64,000 bases of DNA. Origin: Odobenus rosmarus divergens (Eukaryota > Chordata > Mammalia > Carnivora > Odobenidae). The translations under genes and the position numbers were made by a program. Where the stretch lies: the NCBI RefSeq assembly GCF_000321225.1, contig NW_004450582.1, positions 1,163,148 through 1,227,147 of the forward strand, read 5' to 3'. Below are positions 24,633 to 33,980 of the stretch, one piece after another. Under the pieces are notes generated by a model that did not search any database, was not told where the DNA came from, and saw only the letters and a program-made list of their open reading frames with translations. The first letter of the stretch is position 1; each line of letters begins with the position of its first letter.

Positions 24633-24903
24633 TTTTTTTTTTAAATATTTTTTATTTATTTATTTGAGAGAGAGAATGAGATAGAGTACATGAGAGGGGG
24701 GAGGGTCAGAGGGAGAAGCAGACTCCCTGCTCAGCAGGGAGCCCGATGCGGGACTCGATCCCGNNNNNNNNNNNNNNNNNNNNNNNNNNNNNNNNNNNNN
24801 NNNNNNNNNNNNNGGAGCCCGATGCGGGACTCGATCCCGGGACTCCAGGATCATGACCTGAGCCGAAGGCAGTCGCTTAACCAACTGAGCCACCCAGGCA
24901 CCC
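24633..24903 (-). mobile_element. SINEC, antisense, interrupted by an N gap
   Basis: Tail, GAGAGAGAATGAGATAGAG body and reversed head CTGAGCCACCCAGGCACC surround a gap. Flanking TATTAAGTGAGTC (24620-24632) and TATTAAGTGATTC (24904-24916) are the TSD. Removing the gap plus one copy of the 26-base overlap on its two sides leaves 195 bases, the normal length for this family. Confidence 0.96.
24764..24813. other. Assembly gap, 50 N
   Basis: Exactly 50 N. The 26 bases before it (24738-24763) are identical to the 26 bases after it (24814-24839), so the two contigs probably overlap and no sequence is missing. Confidence 0.95.
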
Positions 24904-25437
24904 TATTAAGTGATTCTTAATCCAGGTTTTTATAATGAATCAAATCCAATTAAAAGTATGAAAATTACAAATAATTATGGCAGTGGAACTATTTTGGATA
25001 TTATTCAGCTGCCCAGAGTAAAACAAAACTGGAAGAACCTTTGAAAAATAATGAAACGTCTTTGGTCAGCATGCTCAGGAAATTTTTTTGTACTGTGTTC
25101 AGTTCATTTTGCTGTGTACTCAGATTCTGGAGAATGCTAGCATTAAACAAAGGACTGAAAATATGGTTACTATTTAGAGATGTTCATTGTTTGAGGAGAA
25201 ATTCAACAGAATCTTGAATATTCTCATGACGTGTATAGAATGATTTTATAGAGACTATTTTAAATCATAAGTGCCTTTATATGTTAATGTCTTAAAATGT
25301 GTCTTGCTTTTAAGATATTTCTGTGGGAATGTTTTGTTTTAATTTTTGCCAACAATAATGTCTTATACCATATTTGTTTGAACTTTTCAAAGTTGATTGA
25401 TAACCATAAATTAATTTGCTTATTTTACCTGAAAAAA

Positions 25438-25620
25438 ATTTTTTTTTTTTTTTAGAGAGCATGAGTTTGGGGCCTTTGGGGGGGCAGAGAGAGAGAAAGA
25501 ACCTTAAGCAGGCTCCACACCTAGCACGGACACGGGGCTCAGTCTCATGACCCTGAGATCATGACCTGAGCTGAAATTAAGAGTTGGGTGCTTAACAGAC
25601 TGAGCCACCCATGCTCCCCT
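25438..25620 (-). mobile_element. SINEC, antisense, older subtype
   Basis: Poly(T), TAGAGAGCATGAGTTTGGGG, CTTAAGCAGGCTCCACACC, CTCATGACCCTGAGATCATGACCTGAGCTGAAATTAAGAG, and the reversed head ACTGAGCCACCCATGCTCCCC. The AAATTAAGAGTTGGGTGC core is the reverse of the GACTCTTGATTT subtype. Confidence 0.93.
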
Positions 25621-26760
25621 TTTAACTGAAATTTTGAATGATTCCCTTAAATATTTCCACAAAAATGCATTTTTCATTTATCTCTTCCTTGTTATATGTA
25701 TTTTAATGAGAATCCTGGATAAAATTTACAGAAGTAGAATTGCTATTTTGTCTTAATGATGGAGGAATGATTTATAACATGTACCTGATTATATCTCTTA
25801 TTTGTGTGCTTTTTGATAAGTATACACCAATTTATTTTACCAACATTATTCTATAGAAAGATAACTCCTGTCCTTCTCTTTTGGGTTCTTGGAACATAAA
25901 GTAAATGTTTCGTTTAACTTGAGGGCATATGGAGAAGGAAATGGGCTATTTCTTCACAAAGAATTTAAGAATCTTCCAGAGAATTATTTGCCACTGCAAT
26001 TATAAACAACAGTAGCTGTGCCTAATTTTTATTTTCTATTTTAAATGCTCAGTGATTTTAATTTCATCTGTAAATGTTAAAAGTATAGTCTGATTAAAAT
26101 AGTATGTGTCTAAGAAATGGTTTTGGCCCATTTAGTTTGTTTTTCCTTTTTCTTTTTCGACCTAATCAAAAGGCGCATAAACCTAGAATACCTGCAGAGA
26201 GTGCCAGACTTTCTCTTTTTGTCTTTTTTCACTATTGTATCATATTTTCCTGGGTTTCACTGTTAAGATGACTTCATGAGACAACTGTCAATATTGTTTA
26301 ATGTTAGCTATCCACCTATATGGGTGTGTGTGGATGGACAAACCACTGCTATGATAGAAAGAGATTATATTTGCTTGATTTAACATTAAAAATTTTTTTC
26401 CCCTTTTAAAAAATTGGCATCTGATAATTTTGTGACTTTTAATGTATCAAGAATCCAACTTTTAAAGTGGTATTCTTTAATTAATATTTGGTAACTACTC
26501 CATACCCGACTTTGTGTATTTTGCTGGGAAACTGCTGTAATCTCTTTTAAAATTCACGGATCCCAATCTTTACCCATTCCCCCAGGATTATTCAATAATT
26601 AATTGTATAACCCAGAACAGTCTTTAAAAAGTTGGGTATCTCCAAGATTCCTTCCCAGCTCTAATATTCTACAAATCCTTGATTTTAATCCATGTCACTT
26701 CTCAACTACAGTGGAAGAGTAGCACCATTCTAATTTTTTGGATAATGTTTATCATTTCTT

Positions 26761-26957
26761 TTTTTTTTTTTTAAAATTTTTTTAATTAATTGAGAGAGAG
26801 AGAATGAGAGATAGAGAGCACGAAAGGGAAGAGGGTAAGAGGGAGAAGCAGACTCCCTGCTGAGCAGGGAGCCCGATGTGGGACTCGATCCCAGGACTCC
26901 AGGATCATGACCTGAGCCGAAGGCAGTTGCTTAACCAACTGAGCCACCCAGGCGCCC
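26761..26957 (-). mobile_element. SINEC, antisense
   Basis: GAATGAGAGATAGAGAGCACG...GAGGGTAAGAGGGAGAAGC subtype. TSD TGTTTATCATTTCTT at 26746-26760 and 26958-26972, perfect. Confidence 0.97.
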
Positions 26958-26972
26958 TGTTTATCATTTCTT

Positions 26973-28378
26973 TACATTATTCTAAATCTAATGGAAAACT
27001 TTGTAAAATAACAACCCAAAAATGTCTAGCTTTTATTCTCTGGGGAAAGATAATTCTGTAATATATTTTTCTACTTGATATGTTTTTACTTTGGGAAATC
27101 CTATGGGGAAAATACATTTCCAGACAGCTTGAAACTGACAAATGGGCATTTTGACAGGTATTCCTGGAAGGAGTGCTATAGCCAGCAATCTTTTAAATTT
27201 CCTTATTACAAACAACTATGTTTAGTAGAGACTAAGACATATCACAGTTTGATGTTGGGGGGTGGGTGAATATAAAACTTTCTTAATGTATTGGAAAAAC
27301 AGAGCATTTAGTTTGCTCTTATGAAGACTAGAGAAACTCACAGTGTTGGTATAAAGTACTTTTTTATGGACCAAGCCTGACCTGTTATTGTGAACTTTTG
27401 TGTTTTCCATTCAGTAGGATGTTCCTTGAGGAGGGTTTCATTTGTACCACTCTTCTCTGTCATTTAATGGGCTTGTCCTGTGTACAACCTGTGGCTTTAG
27501 AACAGAAAGCTTCAGAGTAAATTTTATAGTAGAAACAAATTTTGTGGGTTTCTTTTTTTTTTCCATAAAATACCGCTGGTAAGCAGTATTCTCCAGACCT
27601 CAGTGGAACTAGTCTATTTCTACAAAATTAATTTGTGAAAAAGGTGGCAAGAACTCTCTTGATTCTATTTATATCTCATTCTCTTTCCATTTTGTAAACT
27701 CATCAGTGTGGATATATATTTTTAAATAACATTCTTTAGGTGCTCCTTAACTGTATAAACACACTGTTATTTTTTGAGTGTAATACGAAAAGCAATCATG
27801 CAGTCTCTCGTTCTTCACTTCACACCACACCTTAGCTGCTGCCATTATATTTCTCCACCATCATCACCATCGTCATTGTCCCCTTTGTCAAAAACCAGGG
27901 ATTGCCGTTTGATTTGTAGAATTTGAAAAGTATAAATCTGAGAATCTTAAAATGTGACCTGGTCTTTAAGGTTAGAGGAAATGTTGTGAATATCTACAAC
28001 TTAAGACTAATTCCTTGTGGTAATAATGATTGAATGATTTCACGTATTTTGGAGAATCAAGTCAGATGTATATATGAATGACCCTATGGAGTCTTATTTT
28101 GTATGTTTGAGCCTGGATGAAAATCAGTTTCACTTAGCTTTTAACTTGGACAAGGGTCTCATGGTCAGTATCACATTCTTTCTTAAACTTCTTTTTTTTA
28201 AAACACCAGCGCAAATCACTGAAGAGTATTCATTTCTCTGTTAAAACTTTTCTGCAAGTGTAGGCATGTATCTAAAACAAAAATGCTATATGAGATTTAG
28301 ATCTCATTTATATGAGATTTTTCTGATTCCTTTAATTCCCTGTAGACATTTTGAAAAGCACTTCTTTGTAATGCTAAT
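26973..28378. other. 1.4 kb unannotated
   Basis: No gene or clear repeat is seen. Short open frames of 60-64 codons on both strands (27033-27410) overlap one another and have no recognisable domain. A CACCATCATCACCATCGTCATTG triplet-like patch lies near 27857-27880. Confidence 0.5.
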
Positions 28379-28391
28379 GATCACACTTCTT

Positions 28392-28589
28392 TTTTTTAAA
28401 TTTATTTATTTTTAGAGAGGGAGAGTGAGTGTGGAGGGGAGGGGCAGAAGGAGGAGGAGAGAGAGATTCCCAAGCTGACTTTGCTCTGAGGTCAAGCCTG
28501 ATGCAGGGTTCAGTCTTGTGCCCCTGAGATCAGGACCTGAGCCAAAATCAAGAGTCGGTGCTTAACCAACTGTGCCACCCAGATGCCCA
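28392..28589 (-). mobile_element. SINEC, antisense, older and diverged
   Basis: TTTATTTATTTTTAGAGAGG start, CAAGCTGACTTTGCTCTGAG, GATCAGGACCTGAGCCAAAATCAAGAGTCGG, end AACTGTGCCACCCAGATGCCC. TSD GATCACACTTCTTTT (28379-28393) and GATCACGCTTCTTTT (28590-28604), one difference. Confidence 0.93.
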
Positions 28590-28959
28590 GATCACGCTTC
28601 TTTTCTGAAGAAATTTGTCTTCTTCAGTTTTTATTTTTGTTGGCCTCCTGTTGTTTATTTCTCCCTCTCCTATCCCCAGTAATTTCAGTGTCTCATACTT
28701 TTTTCCTACTTTGTCACTTTGAAGCTTTACCAAGCCCAGAAAATACAACTTTGATGATTTACAGTGAGTCATAGACTTAAGAGAGAATAGGTCTTCAAAG
28801 GCCTGTTCATTTTAGTTTTCATAAAATCAGTCCGTCTGTGGTCCTGATCCTGGCAGGTTTCTTAATTTGCTTTTGCCTAGAACTATGTTGATTTAAGTAG
28901 ATTGTCTCTTGACCTCTCATCTAGCTACAGCTAACTTTTCTGATATAGTATCTTTTATA

Positions 28960-29200
28960 CTCTGGCATTGTACAAATACTGTGCTGAGTATTGTTATGGA
29001 TAAAAAATGAACAAGTCATGGCTTGTTTCACAGTACCAGGGAAACTACTTGGAAGATAAATAATTTTGTATAGTTTAACAAAAAATGGTAGACATAAATA
29101 AGTGGAGGAGGCATGGGATAGGTATATCCTGAGTGTGAAATGTGACTGGAATTTGTGACTTTGAAGTCTAAACTAGAACAGTGGCATTATGGCATGGAAG
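28960..29200 (-). mobile_element. Possible L2 fragment, antisense
   Basis: ACAAATACTGTGCTGAGTATTGTTATGGATAAAAAATGAACAAG resembles the reversed L2 3' end. The continuation is weak. Confidence 0.4.
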
Positions 29201-29746
29201 AGCCTCACTAAAATTTTCTGCCAGGCTAAAATGGGACAGAGAAAGGAGGGTGCCATGTAGCATGTGCCTGTGTATCCTTGTGAATTTACCTTTTTTTAGT
29301 TTTAGCATCTAGTTGAGAGGAGCATCATTACCTTTACAAAGCTGCTTAGAGTTTAGAATCTTTGAGTATTTTCCATTAAGGAACAGAGGCCCCTTTTTGT
29401 AAATCCAGCACAGTAACTGTGGTGCAAGGTGGTAGGTTGCCTTGCATGTCAAGTCTGTTCCTGCCTCTTATTCTCATGCCCTAAGGATCCATTGTTGGAA
29501 AACTAAGCAACAGTCAGGCTATTTCTGTATTCTCTAATAGGCCCAGTCTCTCCCGTTTAGTTTGGAACTGATCCAGATGTGCCATCCTTTAGAGTTGTTA
29601 AATATTATATTCCACATTTCATTGCCTTCCTCGTTTCTATAACCGACTTGGAAGGTTGGGTGTTTGAACCCAGCCAGATGTCATTATCTGATGTCATTAA
29701 CATACATACCTATTCTTATTACCCAGCTATGATTATGACTTTTTCC

Positions 29747-29769
29747 TAAAAAAAAAAAAAACAAAAAAA
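29747..29769. repeat. A-rich tract
   Basis: A14 C A7 C. No recognisable element body is attached on the upstream side. Confidence 0.8.
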
Positions 29770-30059
29770 CTATTTTAAGTTGAGTTAAATTTATATCAGA
29801 AACACCTAATTATAATTTTATAGTGAAAACACAACCTGAGATTTAAGAGAGCTTGAGAACTTTTTAGTATATGGAGATTTAACTTGCTGATTCTTGTATC
29901 TTTTCATGTATACATTTTTCATTTCAATATAATTCTTTTTTTGTATATATCTTGATTCGTATTAAATACTTTAGGCCTTTAGTATTTTATTTATTGTGTA
30001 AAATCATTTCTGTGTTGAATCAGATCAACATTCTGAAAATATAGCTAATTGCTACGTTG

Positions 30060-30205
30060 AAAACAGGATATAACTAGGATGTTAACTAGACTTAACGTGG
30101 TGATCATTTTGCAACATATACAAATATTGAATCATAATGTTCTATACCTGAGACTTAATACAATGTTATATGTCAACTATACCTCAATAAAAAGTATCTG
30201 GAAGT
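30060..30205 (+). mobile_element. L1 3' UTR end fragment
   Basis: ATGTTAACTAGACTTAACGTGGTGATCATTTTGCAACATATACAAATATTGAATCATAATGTTCTATACCTGAGACTTAATACAATGTTATATGTCAACTATACCTCAATAAAAAG is the terminal part of an L1M-type 3' UTR and parallels the ends at 5880-6000 and 20880-21000. Confidence 0.88.
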
Positions 30206-30290
30206 AGTAAAAAATTTTTTTCAAAAGCACATTATAACTTTATTTGGCAGGGAGTAGTTCTGCTTCCCAATTGACTAATAAATGTTCCTT

Positions 30291-30390
30291 TTTCTTTTTT
30301 AGTAATCTCTACACCCAATATGGGGCTTGAATTTACAACCCCAAGATCAAGAGTTGCATACTCTACTTACTGAGCCAGCCAGGCACCCCC
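30291..30390 (-). mobile_element. Short SINEC-related element, antisense
   Basis: AGTAATCTCTACACCCAATATGGGGCTTGAATTTACAACC followed by CAAGATCAAGAGTTGCATACTCTACTTACTGAGCCAGCCAGGCACC. This is the short (about 100 base) variant whose head ends in AGCCAGCCAGG and which lacks the CT-rich right part. A sense copy of the same variant is at 46459-46566. Confidence 0.9.
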
Positions 30391-30466
30391 CTACAGATGT
30401 TCTTTTTTAAACTTAATCAGGCAAACAAAACATAAATATATATATATATTTAAAGAAAACATATTT

Positions 30467-30654
30467 CTTTATTTTAGAGAGAAAAAAGCATGTGCATGTG
30501 CACGAGTGGGGGAGGGGCAGAGAGAGAATCTCAAGCAGACTCCCCGCTGAGCATGGAGCCCAATATGGGGCTCGATCCCAGGACCCTGAGATCATGACCT
30601 GAGCCGAAACCAAGAGTTGGATGCTTGATTGACTGAGCCACCCAGGTGCCCCTC
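30467..30654 (-). mobile_element. SINEC, antisense
   Basis: TTATTTTAGAGAGAAAAAAGCATGTGCATGTGCACGAG start, GGGGCTCGATCCCAGGACCC core, and GAAACCAAGAGTTGGATGC of the older subtype. Flanks AAAACATATTTCTT (30456-30469) and AAAACATATTTATT (30655-30668) are the TSD. Confidence 0.94.
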
Positions 30655-30839
30655 AAAACATATTTATTGGGACACTTGGTATATCATAACAACATGGTTA
30701 CTATTGAAATCCATTGAAAATGTAGGAGTTATAACAGTACCAAGTCATAAAACATGAAAGCATAGCTAATTTTGATAATTACAATTTATGTAAGAAATAT
30801 AGTAGGTATTAGAGAAGAAAGAAAATTTAATTCCCCCAC

Positions 30840-31290
30840 ATCTTTCTATTAAAAATTTTTTAAACCTATGGAAAAGTTGAATGAATAGTACAGTAAGCAC
30901 CCCCACATATGCTTCATCTAAATTCCCCAATTGTCAGTATTTTACCACATTTGAATTCATTCTTTCCTTCCTTCCCCTCCATATGTATGATGTATGTGTC
31001 TTTCTGTGTATAGGTACATAGACACGTATGCTTTTTTTCCCCTCTTCATTTCATTGTAGGCTGTAGACATCAGGGTGCTTTATCACTGACTACATTATCT
31101 CCAAAGAACAAGGATATTCTCCTACATAGCCACTATACCACTTTTATAATAAAAAATTTTAACACTGATTTAGGACTTCATCAATTGTATAGTCCATTTT
31201 CCAGTTTCTCCAGTTGTACTAAAATTGCCTTTCATAGATTTTCCTTGTTTGTTTGAGCTAGGATCTGCCAAGGCAAATGCATTGTATTTG
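30840..31290 (-). mobile_element. L1-type 3' UTR-like fragment
   Basis: CTCCAAAGAACAAGGATATTCTCCTACATAGCCACTATACC, TTTTCCAGTTTCTCCAGTTGTACTAAAATTGCCTTTCATAG and GCATTGTATTTGGTTGTCTTGTCTCTT match a common old L1/HAL1-associated segment seen in mammalian introns. I am not certain of family or strand. A second related segment is near 49970-50160. Confidence 0.5.
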
Positions 31291-31314
31291 GTTGTCTTGT
31301 CTCTTCAGGACAGG

Positions 31315-31527
31315 CCTCCTCTGATCTATACCTGTGCTCTCCAGTATGGTAGCCACTAGCTGTATGTGGCTAAATAGACTATAATTTAATACATTAAAAA
31401 ATGTAGTTCCTTAGTCACACTAGGCCGATTTCAGGTACTGAGTAGCCATATGTGGCTAGCGGTCATTCTCTTGGACAGCACAAATACAGAATATTTCCAT
31501 CATCACAGAAAGTTGTATTGGACAGAT
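31315..31527. mobile_element. hAT-type non-autonomous DNA transposon (MER-like)
   Basis: CTGTGCTCTCCAGTATGGTAGCCACTAGCTGTATGTGGCTAAATAG and, further on, GTAGCCATATGTGGCTAGCGG, TCTTGGACAGCACAAATACAGAATATTTCCATCATCACAGAAAGTTGTATTGGACAG. The inverted sub-repeats TGTGCTCTCCAG / TTGGACAGCACA and the AGCCACTAGC / GTGGCTAGCG pair give the palindromic layout of this hAT-Charlie-type family. Confidence 0.75.
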
Positions 31528-31557
31528 CTAGGACATGCCCCATCTCATTTGTCTTTT

Positions 31558-31750
31558 TTTTTTTTTAAGATTTTATTTATTTATTTGAGAGAGAGAATGA
31601 GAGATAGAGAGCACGAGAGGGAAGAGGGTCAGAGGGAGAAGCAGACTCCCTGCTGAGCAGGGAGCCCGATGTGGGACTCGATCCCGGGACTCCAGGATCA
31701 TGACCTGAGCCGAAGGCAGTGGCTTAACCAACTGAGCCACCCAGGCGCCC
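31558..31750 (-). mobile_element. SINEC, antisense
   Basis: 193 bases, GAATGAGAGATAGAGAGCACGAGAGGG subtype, nearly consensus. TSD CTCATTTGTCTTTT at 31544-31557 and 31751-31764, perfect. Confidence 0.98.
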
Positions 31751-31929
31751 CTCATTTGTCTTTTGTGAAATTTATTTTTTGAACCATTCAGGCTGGTTGT
31801 CTTGTTGAATATTCCACATTATGAATTTGTCTTGATTGCTTCTTAGTGATTAGATTCTGGTTGTAGCAGATTATTTCTTTCAGAGGTAGCTGCACTAATA
31901 TATTTATGCCATCTCACATCCTTTCTTTC

Positions 31930-32128
31930 TTTTTTTTTTTTAGAGAGAAATTGTGTGCATGAGCCACAGGGTGGGATGGATGCGCAGAGGGGGAGGGACA
32001 GAGAATCTTAAGCAGACTCCACACCCAGTGCAGAGCCTGACAGGGGGCACAATCTCATGACCCTGAGATCATGACCTGAGCTAAATTCAAGATTCAGATG
32101 CTTAACCGACTGAGCCACCCAGGTGCCT
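31930..32128 (-). mobile_element. SINEC, antisense, older subtype
   Basis: TAGAGAGAAATTGTGTGCATGAGCC, CTTAAGCAGACTCCACACC, CTCATGACCCTGAGATCATGACCTGAGC, and the reversed head GACTGAGCCACCCAGGTGCC. Flanks CTCACATCCTTTCTT and CTCATGTCCTTTTCTT look like a diverged TSD. Confidence 0.93.
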
Positions 32129-32164
32129 CTCATGTCCTTTTCTTAAAATCTGACTGACATCCTT

Positions 32165-32566
32165 CACCTGAGAGGTGGAGTCTTCCCCTTGGGTGTGGGC
32201 AAGGACTTGTGACAGCTGACCGTTGCAGTGAGGTGGAAGTCATGCTCTGTGCCTTAAGACTCACTCACTCACTCTGGGGATGCTTGCTGTTGGAACCCAG
32301 CCAGCACATTGTGAGGAAGCATAGGTCCTCTGATGATGTTAGACAGTTACAGTTAAGGTCTCAGCTGACAACCTGATGTGTGAGTGAATGGGCCTTCAGA
32401 TGATTTAGTTCTGCTGGCTGAGGTCCTAGATGTAGTAGAGATAAACAGTCCCAGCTGGGGTCTGTCTGAATAATTGATGCACAGAAACAGGGAGAGCTAA
32501 TAAATTATTATTTTTTCAAGTTTCTGAGTGCTGGGGAATTTTCACACAGTAGTAGATAACTTATAC
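32165..32566 (+). mobile_element. MLT1-type (ERVL-MaLR) solo LTR
   Basis: GAGGTGGAGTCTTCCCCTTGGGTGTGGGCAAGGACTTGTGAC near the start, GTGAGTGAATGGGCCTTCAGATGATTT in the middle, and the end TAATAAATTATTATTTTTTCAAGTTTCTGAGTGCTGGGG...AGTAGTAGATAACTTATACAG, matching the MLT1 3' layout (gagcataataaa...gccactaagttttgggg...agcaatagataactgatacag). It is an old, non-coding LTR relic with no viral gene nearby. Confidence 0.8.
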
Positions 32567-33131
32567 AGGTTAGACGATTTTGTAAGGGTACTCCATGAGT
32601 GATGGTGTGAATTTCCTATTGCATCACATCAGGAGGTGTGTGATGTCAGTGTGACTTATTGGTGATAATTGATCACTTGGTTAAGGTGGTGGTCCATCCT
32701 ATCTCTTCATCATAAATGCCTTTTTCCTTTTGTAAGTAGTAAGTAGCCTGAGAGAAGTTTTAACTTTGCAAATAATACAAGCTTCCACCAACTTCCTTGT
32801 CAACATGTCACGCTACACCATTGTATTGAGTGGATCTAAAAATGGAAATGATCTTAGAAATCATTTTACTGTTGTCATTTTGCAGCGTGATTTAATAAAT
32901 ATGATTAGGTATCCATGGGAGATACTGCCTTGCAACGAGGGACATAGAAATATAGGAGATTTGATTTTACTGCCTTGAAGCATGTGGAGGAAACCTAACA
33001 TGGCTGGAATTCAAAAGGGTTTGACTGAGTGATACTATGTTTGTGTTCCAAGATGATTCAACTAAGACATTTTACTTTCCAAAAGAGTAAAATGATGTCA
33101 TTATGGTAACTGTATATTGTAGTTTAAGACT

Positions 33132-33332
33132 GGGGGCGCCTGGGTGGCTCAGTCTGTTAAGCTTCCGACTCTTGATTTTAGCCCAGGTCATGATCCCCGG
33201 GTTGTAAGATCGAGCCCCGAGTCAGCTCGACGCTCAGCACGGAGTCTGCTTGAGATTCTCTCTCCCTCTCCCTCTGCCCCTCCCACTTGTGCTCTCTCTC
33301 TCTCAAATAAATAAATAAATCTTTAAAAAAAA
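33132..33332 (+). mobile_element. SINEC, GACTCTTGATTT subtype
   Basis: GGGGGCGCCTGGGTGGCTCAG head, CCGACTCTTGATTTTAGCC, GAGTCTGCTTGAGATTCTCTCTCCC, and AATAAATAAATAAATC tail with A8. Confidence 0.95.
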
Positions 33333-33473
33333 GGGCTGGTCAGTGGTGCTGTCTAAATTATACTTTTATCAGACAGAATTGAAATTAAAACAGGCTCTTA
33401 TTGGTTTGTATTTTGGTTTTTTGAGAGAGAGCATGTGGTGGGGGGAGGGGCAGCAGGAGAGGGAGAGAGAATC

Positions 33474-33525
33474 ATTTTTTAAAGATTTTATTTATTTGAG
33501 AGGGAGAAAGAGCACAAGTAGGGGG
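33474..33525 (-). mobile_element. SINEC 3' fragment, antisense
   Basis: TTTTTTAAAGATTTTATTTATTTGAGAGGGAGAAAGAGCACAAGTAGG is the tail side of a second antisense copy, cut off by the sense SINE that begins at 33526. Confidence 0.85.
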
Positions 33526-33720
33526 AGCGCCTGGGTGCCTCAGTCGTTAAGCATCTGCCTTCGGCTCAGGTCATGATCCCAGGGTCCTGGGATAGAGCCC
33601 CGCATTGGGCTCCCTGCTTGGCAGGGGGCCTGTTTCTCCCTCTCCCTCTGCCTGCTGCTCTGCCTACTTGTGCTCTCTTTCTCTCTGTCAAATAAATAAA
33701 TAATCTTAAAAAAAAAAAAA
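33526..33720 (+). mobile_element. SINEC, sense, inside the SINE cluster
   Basis: AGCGCCTGGGTGCCTCAGTCG head, CTGCCTTCGGCTCAGGTCATGATC, and a tail of AAATAAATAAATAATC plus A13. It sits between the two antisense remnants. Confidence 0.95.
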
Positions 33721-33768
33721 GTTGGATGCTCAACTGACTGAGCCATCTAGGGACCCCTAAAAGCGGAT

Positions 33769-33961
33769 TTTTTTTTAAAATATTTTATTTATTTATTTGA
33801 CGGAGACACAGTGAGAGAGGGAACACAAGCAGGGGGAGTGGGAGAGGGAGAAGCAGGCTTCCTGCTTAGCAGGGAACCCGATGTGGGGCTCCATCCTAGG
33901 ACCCTGGGACCATGACCTGAGCTGAAGGCAGATGCTTAACGACTGAGCCACCCAGGCGCCC
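33769..33961 (-). mobile_element. SINEC, antisense, young subtype
   Basis: GACGGAGACACAGTGAGAGAGGGAACACAAGC body. Flanked by CTAAAAGCGGATTTTTTTT (from 33757) and CTAAAAGCAGATTTTTTTT (from 33962). The TSD begins at the very 5' end of the preceding SINE. Confidence 0.95.
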
Positions 33962-33980
33962 CTAAAAGCAGATTTTTTTT

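Larger units (their letters stand above)
33413..33757 (-). mobile_element. Split remnants of an older antisense SINEC
   Basis: Left fragment (about 33413-33473) has TTTTTTGAGAGAGAGCATG...AGGGGCAGCAGG. Right fragment (33721-33757) has GTTGGATGCTCAACTGACTGAGCCATCTAGGGACC, the reversed head. The two are separated by 33474-33720. Which left fragment belongs to the right one is ambiguous. Confidence 0.75.

Noticed and set aside
24738..24839. 26-base direct repeat around the N gap as a target duplication
   Set aside because: The repeat is internal SINE sequence, and the real TSD lies outside at 24620-24632 and 24904-24916.
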